Shown: positions 54,630 through 64,000 of the stretch, piece after piece
Numbering within the stretch: position 1 is the stretch's first letter
How the letters are laid out: each line of letters starts with the position of its first letter
Assembly (NCBI GenBank): GCA_013365325.1
Contig: JABVXV010000045.1
Coordinates: 288,645-352,644, forward strand
Length of the DNA: 64,000 bases
Direction: 5' to 3'
Source: Dipetalonema caudispina
Lineage: Eukaryota; Nematoda; Chromadorea; Rhabditida; Onchocercidae
Program-made: the position numbers and the translations under genes
Notes under the pieces: generated by a model
What the model was told of the DNA's origin: nothing
The model's input: only the letters and a program-made list of their open reading frames with translations
Databases searched by the model: none

Positions 54630-54990
54630 TTGTTTGAGCACTGTCATATTTGTGCGTCACGTGATCGTGACGTGTATAAAATTAAAATTAATTTCATCTT
54701 TGATATCCTCTCATTAGTTTCAAGCGTGTAAGCTTGAACCATTAACAGTCTTATTGTATGCTTGGTTGCATGGCAATACTCGATAATATATCACATATAG
54801 TATTTGTCTGTCCGATTAGACACGTGATATATACAGCAAGGTGGTATATCTCCTACCGGTATAAATCGGCACTGCATCTTGTCTTGTCTTGTGTTCAGTT
54901 GGCTTGAAAAGCTTTCCAACAACGTATCATAACGCAATCTATCACCATATTACGTACTCACAGTTCTTTTATTAAAGAGTAAATTCATGA
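54630..54990 (+). promoter_or_regulatory. Possible solo LTR or promoter patch
   Basis: It opens TGTTTGAGCACTG and contains an inverted repeat CGTCACG-TGAT-CGTGACG (54655-54672) that includes a CACGTG E-box, followed at once by TATAAA. A second TATAAAT near 54860 precedes a CTTGT tandem repeat and a TCAGTT-like initiator. The patch ends near TTATTAAAGAGTAAATTCA. This layout resembles an LTR with a TG start and CA end. No target-site duplication was found and no gene follows, so the call is tentative. Confidence 0.25.
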
Positions 54991-56346
54991 ATGAATGAAT
55001 AAATGAAGAAAGAAATGAATAATTTGAATGAACGAAGAAATGAAGGACAAACGATTGGTTGCCCACTTATTGGGATATTAATCGAAAATAACACGCATAT
55101 CTGCAACAGTTCATTTTTCTCACTCTGATGAGAAAGGTGTTCACGAAGTGATCGCTCTTCATCTCTGTTGTACCTTCGTGTTCGTTCATTTGAGAAATGG
55201 TGAGAAGGAATAGTTTTCTATTTTTCTTCGCTATGGGAACGGAAACCGGATTGTCAATTGATGGGAAAAAATTTCTCTGAGTGAAATGAAGGGGCGATCG
55301 TAAGTTATAGAAATTGAATTGCACTTTAATGTTTGTGTAATGAAATAGGAGAATGAGGAAGGAAGGGAGAGAGGGAGAAAGACGGCAAGAAATATTCCTG
55401 AGGATGGATAGATTGCGCGCCGAGCAATTTTTCCTCCCAACGACCGCACTTTTCCAAACTGTTTTTTGTTCATTTGGATAGTTTTCCCATTTGTAAGTTA
55501 TTCAGGTAAAACAGGCAGAGGGATACATTGCAGGAAATGCTTGGTACTGTCTCATCTTTAGTACCGAAGTTATGATATGCATACATTGAGAGTTGAGAAG
55601 TTCAGTGTTTTTGGTTTGATTGGTAGTTTTGAAGCTTACTGATTCACTGAGTGATTTTCACTTTATCACATCCTGCGCTTTTTTCATCATTAACTTCATC
55701 TCGTTGCTTAGGTAATCAATGTAATCTACCAATATTCCTCTCTCTTCTTCTTTAATTCTATGTAGCTCAAGCCCTACTTTCCACTTTCTGTTTCCATCAA
55801 GCATTCCAACATTTGTATTTTTGCCCAATGACCGTTTTAAAAGTGAAGGAAATTTTAAGATATATGAATGAATGAATGTATCCTAGCATCATATACATTT
55901 TCTAATTTTTGTACAATAAATTTTCTGTAGCTATTCTAATCTTTAAAGGCTGTAGCAACACATATGTTACAGAGTCGGTTGGAAGAATGTAGACAATTCA
56001 GTTGTGAAATAGAAAGGTTTCAGGTTGCAGGTTACTGACAGAGGTTGCAGGAATCTTAGAAGCTCTAAGAAAATAATCGATGGATAAAAGCAAGAAATTC
56101 CACCGATCATTTGTTTTCAGGAACAATCAGAAGCACTCTGTCCTCGAAACACTTCCTTCAATGGGCGATTCATAACGAGTCGTAGTACAGAAAGAAAAAA
56201 AGCTTTTCAACCTTCTTGCTTAATTGTGGGATATAAGAAATGGAATGAGCAGTTGTCAGCGGTTCCGTCGGATCTGCGTATATATCCATCATATGCTGAT
56301 GCCGCCGCTATCGCTTTCGGGTAGGCGTTAATTGACATCGATGTTT

Positions 56347-56390
56347 GGTTGTTGCTGTTGCAGTTGCTATTGCTGTTGCTGTTGCTGTTC
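56347..56390. repeat. GTTGCT hexanucleotide repeat
   Basis: Interrupted GTTGCT units. On the minus strand the repeat reads as Asn/Ser pairs in a 75-codon frame, which is most simply explained by the repeat itself. Confidence 0.8.
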
Positions 56391-57230
56391 TCTAAGCCAT
56401 AGTACTTCGTTTTTCTCCTTTTGCAAACATTCAAGTGAGATTTGACTCACAATATCGTTCGGAAATTTGTTAACTTTTAGATTGCATGGTAAGAAAGAAA
56501 TGTTTGTAACCAAATTTAAGCCTGGAACTTTGTCGTTTGGAAAAGTTGTAACATTGCCTGGTCAGAAAGATAAACAGATGAATGACGAACATGAGCAATC
56601 TATCAAAGTAATACTTATGGAATTTATGTTGATATTTGTAAAGAATCTTTCGAAATTGAAAATCTCTTCAGATACGTACAGGAAACCTTGAAAATCCTCA
56701 GTGCAGAATGCACGTATGCTACCAAAATTTATTTCAATTTCAGTGCTTCGCATGATTCATCACTGATTATTAAAAGATATTACATCGTCATTCATTCCAT
56801 TTTTCACATTTCTCTACGCATTTTACGGGTGCAAATCATTTGCATGCTTTGAATTCTACTGTACGATACACACATGTCATTTCGAGGAGAGACACTTGAA
56901 AAGTTTAATGTCTTCAAAATTAATTCTAACCTTCCGGAAGGGTAAGATTAGTTTGAAATTGTATCATATAACCGAACTTAGCCCACATATCATGTAAGCA
57001 AGAGACCAAACATTCTGTTTTGAATCCATATAAATTCAGAAAATCATAGAAACTTCATAAAGCGTAAATTTTCTGCTCTTCGGATGTTTTGCAATGAAGA
57101 AGTCAGTGAGAGAAGGCTGTTTATATTAGAATCAGTTGTGGATTTGAAGATTTTGGATGGGAAACAAATTTCTCCCCGTTACAAATTCAGAGATTACAAC
57201 TGGAAAATACCCCGCAAACTCGTTTGCACA

Positions 57231-57258
57231 CACACATATATATATGTATGCATATATT
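57231..57258. repeat. CA/TA microsatellite
   Basis: A short alternating purine-pyrimidine tract (ACACACACATATATATATG) with no coding support. Confidence 0.7.
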
Positions 57259-57787
57259 AAACTGCTTTAATGACATTGGAATATTCTTATCACTTCTGTT
57301 TTCATTGTGCATTGAAGTCGCAGTGCTCAGGCTGCTGTATTTTTCTTGGATAACAAACTTCCATTCATCAAACTTTTCGTAATACTTTTTCCGGGACGAA
57401 ATTTACTCGGATGGCTTATCACAATGTTTTGCCTGAATTGGATCGTTGATAAAGTAATTGGAATCAGAAGTGGAGTCAAAATGAAGTTCCTATGATTATG
57501 TGAGTTATCTATTATTAGTTAATAGCATTTTAATTTTCGAGTCGTGGCGGAAATAAGTGTAAGCAGCCTATGTTATTTTACTTGTTTATTTGGAAAGTCA
57601 AAGGATCAGCAATGATCTGTAACAGATTATCTCTCATCAAGTAATTAATGATAGGATGAGATGACCTCGGAAATGTTAAAGAAATACGAGAAAAGGAAAT
57701 AAGATCAAAATCCAGTTCAATTAATCTAGTGTTTTGAATTCGAATATGAGTCATTAACTATTAATAGTGCTGGAAAAGGTCTGTTAA

Positions 57788-60322
57788 ATGGTAGATTCAA
57801 ATTTTGAAGTATTGTTTTATAATGCTGGAACTGTACAGTATCCTGTAAGTCTTAATATCAAACATTCCTTTATTTCAGTTGAAACCTTAACTTTCATTAA
57901 ATTTAATTGCTGCAAATTTCTGAGCTTAAAGTTAGCAAGTTCTCCTTGCAATCTAAGGTCCTTTTTTCAGCAAATCTGGGGGAAATTTTTGAGAAGTAGT
58001 TGGGAAGTTTTGTTTGAGCTTACTTTCTTTTGTCCGTAAATTCACATTTTTACTACACTAAAATGCGACATCTATAAAAGCAATCAAATATGTCGGATGA
58101 GATGACTTGTGGAACTTCACAATTCAGCCTTGACTGAAAGATTGGTAAGATAGTTTCAGCCAGAAATTACGAACGAAGAAAGAAACGTAGCGAAACATAA
58201 TAAAACAAAGATAACAACAAAAATTATTAGTTTTATTTTTATTGATAAAATGCATTATTGTACGTCCGCTGTGTGTCTTGAGCTGGCTTTCTATCCCTCT
58301 AACTTCCGAGCCACGAATTTGAGACAGGAGGTGTGGGAACTGAAAGAAATCCAAAGCTGTATTAATGGTTATTGTGACGGTAATTCAAGAAGAGCCTAGC
58401 TAACTTCGAAGAATGTGCAAAAGGAAGGATAACCCAATTGATAAGAAGAGTTAAGAGAAATGACATTTGAAACAGGTCGTGTTTCCATCAAGATATTATT
58501 TAATCCGTCATATTCAGCTATATTTCCCTCTCTTCAAGAACTATCAAAATAAGATTCTTAATCCACATGCTTATCTCTGCTACCATCATTATGTTGGGGT
58601 CAAGATAGGGTCAGCTGTTGTATTTGCCCCCTAACTCTCATTTGTCATCCTAACCTCTTGTTTTTTTTTATTGTCATTGTGGTTCTTTATAGTTTGTGTC
58701 CGAAATTGCTTGCTTTCATTTATTCTACTGATAGTTCGCTCCGATGCAGTTTTCGTATAGCGTGATGCTGGCCGAATAAAGGTTGTTTATGAATTTGCTG
58801 AAAAAAAAGATTTATCGCCTTTTCTTTATAGCAAACCGACTTATAACGGTATTTCTTCCGCAGGACTTCGCAAAATGTGTATACTGTTGTTCCTTTGACA
58901 TTTACTGGCCTTTATTTTCCTCATACCAGATAGGAAAACAGAAATGGAGACGATTCTAGCTCACGTGATATGGGAAAATAACATTATAACCTCTATTAGG
59001 GAATTCGTAGTATTGAGGACCTGATTACGATTTAACTGAATGTCAGTGAAAGGTAATCAAGTTACCTTCGTTTGAATGATGACATTTTTGTAAGTGAAAT
59101 GAGCGAGATACTGAAGGAAGAATATAGAAAGTAAGTAAGCTTAGAATTAAAGGTATTACAAAGGTGTTTGGTATTCAATAGCGAACTAACAAAGGTACTG
59201 GTTGACCTCAGTTAAGAAATGATATAGAGTATGAATTTCAAAAGCGTGAAGGAGAGCAACATTAATGGCTTAAGTGTATGAATCACTAATGAGCAGAAGG
59301 CGGAAAGTGAATGTATCCTAGAATGTAACAAGTGTTGTGATGTGTAAATGACCAGGAAAAGAAGGAAGGGTAAATGCAAAGGATCATGATATCTCGATCC
59401 ACGTCCATACCATATGACACGGCACTTCTTGGATATTTATTCATTTTTATTTTCTGTTCATTTAGCTTGTTTCCATTACTGTGTATTAATTTTTGATGGC
59501 TTCATATCATATGCCTGAGGAAAATTTGACTCACTCAAAGTTATAAACGAAATGACGTGCTCAACATAACGTCACATGCGCAATTTGGATTTCATAGAAT
59601 TCAAATTTTAGTAATGCGTGCCGTTGATGTAACTCCAAAGTAATTCTTGACAAATTATGGTTGGGTGGCTTGAGGGACTTAATCATAAATCGTTTTTTGA
59701 AGTTCCATTCTTTTCTGTACTAATGCGCCAAAAATTACACCCAGAGTTTGATGAAAAAATAAGAGATTAAATTGATGAGAGCAAAATCCTTTTCCTTTCA
59801 TCTATACTATTTATTTATGTAAAGAAAAATATCTTGGAAAACAAAAGATCAAATTGAGAACAACAAAAATATAAATTCATTTACTGTAGCTTTCAACCAC
59901 TGTTCAATTGTCCCAAACAATTACTTAACAAATGTTAACTTAAAATCTAATGAAATACTACGCGATATTTTCACTCGTTTAAATCACTCTTTTGTTTCTC
60001 TCTTGATAGTGAATGAGTTCTCTTTTTGCTACTAAGGTAATTATTTTCAGATAAATTTTTATGGATCCTTAGAAAGTGGCGAAATCGGATCTTTTCATGT
60101 TGCTGCAAGTTTTGAATTTTCTATCACTTCCCAATCATTGCTGGAAAAAACAGGCAGAAATGTTAACCGAATTAGTGTCCCATGCAATATGCTGTCGGAA
60201 AGAATTGTTGTAAGTTGGACTGGTATTGGCTTCGAGAACTTTTTGCTTAAGCAGTTGATTTGTTGATTAATATGAATCGAATTTGATCTGATCTGCAGGA
60301 GTGGATTAATCTTATTAAGTGA
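57788..60322 (+). CDS. Possible three-exon gene for a 79-residue protein, unidentified
   Basis: Exon 1, 57788-57844, starts ATG and reads MVDSNFEVLFYNAGTVQYP up to CCT/GTAAGT. Exon 2, 60051-60209, follows TTATTTTCAG, is open for 53 codons (INFYGSLESGEIGSFHVAAS at its start, RNVNRISVPCNML near its end) and ends GTT/GTAAGT. Exon 3, 60299-60322, follows ATCTGCAG and reads EWINLIK then TGA. All three are in phase 0, and the donors and acceptors are textbook. The product would be a small, beta-strand-rich soluble protein. The opening of exon 1 resembles the first strand of arrestin-fold proteins, but nothing later supports that. The 2.2 kb intron may hide more exons, and no nearby polyadenylation signal was seen. 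Confidence 0.42.
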
Positions 60323-60904
60323 ACGATATTCTACTTAATATAATTTGGCTAATAATTTGGAATCTAATTAAACTGGCTCAAGCTGTATTCTGCTATTGTG
60401 TTCAGTGTTTTGTTTACTGCCAAAGAAAACAACATTTTTATATGCGTTAGTTTTTTCTTTTTTTAACTGCTAATAACTTTCTAAATACTTTCCAAGAACG
60501 TTACAACCTTCGGGTTTAAATCAGAAAAAGTCGCGAGATGATTGCATTTGTTGCAATATTCATCCTGTCTTCCGATTTCTGTACATTCCCGATTTCCTGT
60601 TGACTGATTCAATTTACAGTGTTTTACCGTAATGTCTATTGCGTATTTTTTAAGCTTCTTGGAATAATATCTGTCGAGCATGTTCGACATATGCAACCGT
60701 AACCATTCTGGTGTAGTTAATCGGGTCGAATGCTCCCTTTAAAAAAGAAGTATTGTGGACTTTAGGGATAAGAATTAGACGGTAATTAATCGGTAAGGTT
60801 TTTCCGATAAGATTGTTCAAGAAGTGCTTAAAGAAGATAAGGAAGATTTCTTCAAATTATAAATGCTTACTGATGTTTGGACGCATTCCAAGTTGAACTC
60901 CCTG

Positions 60905-60926
60905 TTTTTTTTTTTTTTTTTTTTTT
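60905..60926. repeat. T homopolymer
   Basis: A T run of about 22 bases. The plus-strand frame spanning it is not considered coding. Confidence 0.8.
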
Positions 60927-61325
60927 CAAAACTGATAGTATTGATGTATGAAAATGCTCATGAAGTAGCCAATTTCTATTATGTTTTGTGGAGCTATTAC
61001 TGTCGTGGAAATCTTTTCTTTGTGGTAGAAGGAATTTGTATTTTTATCGAAGACACTACAATCCTCTTAATTGTGTATCACGACAAGTAGTTGAACATAG
61101 AATTTATTGAATAACACAGTAATTAATACCAGCAGATGTTATAATGGTGTGGTAAGCTAAGGAAGGCGGTTTGATGTAGATATCACTGAGCTGACTAGTA
61201 ATCCAAAGCTCCAAATAAAAAGAATAAGAATTGAGTGAATCGTTGCTTTGTAAGTGAATAAGATATCTGATTGCTTGTAAAGCCGTGACCCTTGTATATA
61301 TATATGTTTGTGTAATGGGTGAATG

Positions 61326-61450
61326 ACAAAGGACATCGTGTTACAATCCTAGCTTAAGCATGTGAAACAAAGGATACAGTGTTTCAATCCGATTCGATTT
61401 AAGCATGTCTTAACCACAGAGAACAAAGACGTATTGTGTTGATATCTCAT
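61326..61450. repeat. Three imperfect tandem units
   Basis: Units start ACAAAGGACATCGTGTT (61326), ACAAAGGATACAGTGTTTC (61367) and ACAAAGACGTATTGTGTT (61423). The first two also share a TTAAGCATGT core. Spacing is 41 and 56 bases. They may belong to the LTR or untranslated end of the adjacent element. Confidence 0.5.
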
Positions 61451-61688
61451 CTTAGACAAGGATGAGTGTAAACTAAATGGTTTATGTTAACAATTTATAA
61501 GATGAGTTGGTTCATTACGAAATGAAACATCAATTACTTTAATTACAAGAAATGTATTTTCCCTTCCTTTGCGAAATTTATTCGAATTTCGCGACATTCC
61601 TAAAGGAAAGACATGAAGAGATTTTATAGGGTAAACAATAGTAATATAGAGAAAAGTAATCCGAGTATATTGTTGTTTTCCATTACAG

Positions 61689-62182
61689 TTATTCTCGTAT
61701 GTATCTGCATATATCACCTAACCCTTTCGAGCCTTCTTCAGGTTCTGTTGAGATTCGACTCTGTGCAGCACTTCTAGTTCTTAAAACAGTGTGATCCTTC
61801 TCTTGTTTAGTTTTCTGTATTGGTTCTTCAATTGTTGATAACTGCGATCTTTGGTTCTTGGTTTCATTAATTTCCAGAGGATATAATACAGTAATTGGTC
61901 TCTTGATCAGTTTCCCATGCGGCAATTTCATTATGGCATTTCATTTTCATGTCTCTTCCTCTTTTAATTTCCTTTATTCTGCCTAGTTTCCACGTTCCTC
62001 GAAGAATCTCTAGGTTCGCTAATTAACACGATTTCTTCCTCACGAGATGTTTTCATCTCGGCACTTCTCAGAGAAGTGTGTTCTCTGAGTTTGTTCTCTA
62101 AGACTAGTTAAATATTCGTTTTTCCGTATTTATCAAAAAGTATCTAAATTTTGAGGGTATTGGACCAATGTTTAATAAGCTG
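61689..62182 (-). pseudogene. BEL/Pao pol C-terminal tail, frameshifted
   Basis: Pieces of the Pao C-terminal domain are seen in three frames: SLREQTQREH and EEEIVLISEPRD, then LRGTWKLGRIKEIKRGRD, then KLPHGKLIKRPITVLYPLEI, which runs to about 61689. At least two frameshifts and two stops separate them. The last piece matches the expected end of Pao polyproteins. Confidence 0.8.
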
Positions 62183-63060
62183 CTATTTAGTCCTTAGTTT
62201 GTTGGGTATGAATTCGTCTTGATCGTGATTTTTATAAGTCGATAGGGTCAATGAAGCATTAAGAGAGGGAAAATCAACTGGACGTATAATAATACAGTCG
62301 TCGAAGTTTACGTAACTTAATGGCCTGATGTTAAGTATTCCTTCTATTTCTATTACCAAAGTTGTCAAATCTCTTTCCTGTAATAATTTCTTTCCAATAG
62401 ACATTTTCATTGCCTTTTTCATCAATCCGATCAATCTTTCATAGATTCCTCCATTCCAAGGGACCTTTGGTGTTATATTTTTCCATTTCATTTCCTTTTC
62501 GGCGAAATATTCACTGAAGTTAGTATTCTGTTCCATGATAGTTTTGAAAACCAGTTGAAATTGGCTTGTATTATCGCTTAATACTAATTCTGGATATCCT
62601 CGTCTTGCGACATATCTTCTCAGAATATGTTGAAAACCTTCGGCAGATAAGTTTTCTGCTATTTCTAAATGCACAGCTCCTGTCGTGAAGCATGTAAATA
62701 GGGCTACCCAACTTTTAATTACTTCTCTGTCCGTTTTAATAGAAAGCGGACCCATGTAATCTAGTCCTACTTGTGCAAAGGTTCTTGATCGTCTGACTCG
62801 AGATTCTGGTAGATTAGGCATGACTGGTAGCTTAAATGGCTTAATGGTCTATCGTCTACAATGCATGCACATATTTAAAATTCGTTTCACTTCTGTTTTT
62901 CCTTTAGGTATCCAGAACCTTCGTCTCACCTCTGATAGAGTGTGAGCGACTCCGACATGACATAAATCCTCATGTTTTCGTTGTACGATGAGCTCCGTTA
63001 TTGGATTGCGTCTTGGAAAATAGATTGGATATTTACGTTTTCTAGCTCAGAATTTCCTAA
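62183..63060 (-). pseudogene. BEL/Pao integrase, zinc finger broken, catalytic triad retained
   Basis: An HHCC-type finger region (including VAHTLSEVRRRFWIPKG and CMHCRR) is cut by TAG at 62849-62851, and the segment before it is one base out of frame with the preceding region near 63.03 kb. Downstream, from 62821 to 62183, a 212-codon open frame holds the integrase core. The D,D,E residues are visible in [19 protein letters not shown] and [13 protein letters not shown]. This frame ends at TAG, beyond which homology to the Pao tail continues in pieces. Confidence 0.9.
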
Positions 63061-64000
63061 TCATCCTCTTGATCTCCATAATTTTTCATTGTCATTGTAG
63101 ATTAGATCCCATTTATTGATTTCTTCTTCCGTTATGATTTCGGCTTGTGCTTGTCTAAATAGGATCCATTCGGCCAATTTGTAATCATCATTCGTAATAT
63201 GTCTTCTACCAGTAGACAATAACTGTAACCATGGCAAGCTTCCCTTTGTTATCAGTTTTATGAATCTGAGAGTTAGGACTGTTGCCTTTAATAATCTCAA
63301 CCATTTGCTGAATCGGCTTGCATCTATAAGTTGGTACCTTTCTTTGATGGTTTGAGTAGTAACCTTTGTGGCGATCCTTTCTTCAGTTCCGGAATCTTTG
63401 TTCTCGTGAATTTCTGCGAGGTTAACTTCCCATTATGGCCATTTTGATTCTCCTTCCTTCATCCATATTGGGCCTTTCCACCATACTTCACAATTCTTGA
63501 GTTTTTTAGGCGAAACTCCCCTTGTTGCCACATCGATTGGATTGTGTTCGCTGGGAATATAACGAAACGAAATTTTAGCTCTTCTTATTTCTTCAACTCG
63601 GTTCTTTATGAAAGTTGGTAATAACCGAGAATGATTTTGTATCCAACATAAGGTACATTGGGAATCTGACCATAGTACTGTTGACACCTTTATTAAATCC
63701 AATTGTTTTGTAACGAATTGAGCTGCTCTTACATCTATGAGTATTGCTAACAACTCTAATCGAGGTATGGTCATATCTTTGATTGGTGCGATTCGAGACT
63801 TAGCGAAAACTAAGAAGGTTTCTTGGCCTCGAATATATACAGCTGCTGAATAAGCTGTAGATGATGCATCCGTGAAAATGTAAATTTGTGTTCGATTCGA
63901 TGGAGTGGTGTCGAGGTATTTCCCTCACATTCGTTTGCCATTCATCTATGAGCACACCCCATACTTTTTCATCTTCTAGACTTATTAATTGGTCCCATGA
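63061..64000 (-). pseudogene. BEL/Pao pol: RNase H-like region, broken
   Basis: Pao-family markers are IFTDASSTAYSAAV, IPRLELLAILIDVRAAQF, LWSDSQCTLCWI and YIPSEHNPIDVATRG. The acidic residues in TDAS and WSDS are present. One frame runs from about 63900 down to 63061 apart from a TAA at 63433-63435, and ends at a TGA at 63061-63063 where the family normally continues. A frameshift near 63.91 kb separates it from the more upstream part. Confidence 0.85.

Larger units (their letters stand above)
51152..57787. other. Gene-poor stretch
   Basis: About 6.6 kb without a resolved gene. It holds a 31-base T run at 52162-52192, an LTR- or promoter-like patch near 54.63-54.99 kb and a GTTGCT repeat near 56.35 kb. 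A few open segments near 56.5 and 57.06-57.45 kb look protein-like but could not be assembled with matching splice phase. Confidence 0.5.
60323..61688. other. Gap before the retrotransposon remnant
   Basis: No gene was recognised. A T run lies at about 60905-60926. Three imperfect direct repeats beginning ACAAAG occur at 61326, 61367 and 61423. The 3' LTR of the neighbouring minus-strand element would be expected here but could not be delimited. Confidence 0.45.
61689..64000 (-). mobile_element. Decayed BEL/Pao retrotransposon (3' part of pol), cut by the window edge
   Basis: Read on the minus strand from the right edge: the Pao pol region after the reverse transcriptase, an integrase zinc finger, an integrase core and the C-terminal tail, in the order of BEL/Pao elements. 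At least three in-frame stops and several frameshifts interrupt it, so the copy cannot be expressed as a whole. Gag, protease and most of the reverse transcriptase would lie beyond 64000. The 3' LTR was not delimited. Confidence 0.9.

Noticed and set aside
56467..56691. Plus-strand frame starting near a TTTTAG site, with a galectin-like opening
   Set aside because: The expected later galectin strands are absent and the next acceptor leads to a stop.
57042..57450. Two open segments on the plus strand with protein-like composition
   Set aside because: They can be joined in phase only by weak sites and match no family, and they do not connect to the 57788 start.
1..64000. CRISPR arrays, rRNA, SL RNA, bacterial or Wolbachia insertions
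   Set aside because: No matching repeat structure, RNA signature or bacterial-like open frame was found on reading.

Overview
The window is AT-rich (roughly two thirds A+T by eye) eukaryotic DNA carrying intron-rich genes whose 3' splice sites mostly read TTTTCAG or TTTTTAG, the nematode consensus. Four genes could be resolved exon by exon with consistent splice phase. Their products look nematode-like, and gene density, intron sizes (about 60 bp to 2 kb) and a decayed BEL/Pao element suggest a parasitic, probably filarial, nematode. The species is inferred from these features and was not tested. Nothing looks bacterial or Wolbachia-like.

Layout. 1-11.3 kb: no supportable gene, one TG microsatellite. 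11.3-16.7 kb, minus strand: an 18-exon gene whose last 13 exons encode MPP10, the U3 snoRNP scaffold of the small-subunit processome; five upstream exons add a long basic Lys/Ser-rich N-terminal region or belong to a neighbour. 20.4-21.3 kb, minus: fragments of an unidentified gene. 22.6-28.9 kb, plus: a complete 12-exon voltage-gated potassium channel (T1, S1-S6, TTVGYGD filter) with two irregular splice sites and an altered S6 PxP motif. 29-32 kb: no recognised gene. 32.0-37.1 kb, plus: ALG11, 12 exons. 39.0-41.5 kb, plus: YKT6, 5 exons. 42.7-43.2 kb, minus: a coding-like block broken across frames. 43.6-46.8 kb, plus: N-myristoyltransferase, 9 exons. 48.8-51.2 kb, minus: a five-exon basic protein of unknown function. 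51-57.8 kb: mostly featureless, with an LTR- or promoter-like patch near 54.6-55.0 kb. 57.8-60.3 kb, plus: a possible three-exon gene for a 79-residue protein. 61.7 kb to the right edge, minus: a decayed BEL/Pao retrotransposon pol that continues beyond the window.

How the genes relate. ALG11 (lipid-linked oligosaccharide assembly), YKT6 (a lipid-anchored R-SNARE) and NMT (protein N-myristoylation) lie head to tail on the plus strand and all serve the secretory or lipid-modification machinery. The gaps between them (about 1.9 and 2.1 kb) are too long for a typical nematode operon, so no co-transcription is claimed. No new defence or mobile system was found. The most unusual signals are the potassium-channel splice anomalies, the MPP10 extension, the unidentified small genes and the frame-broken block upstream of NMT.
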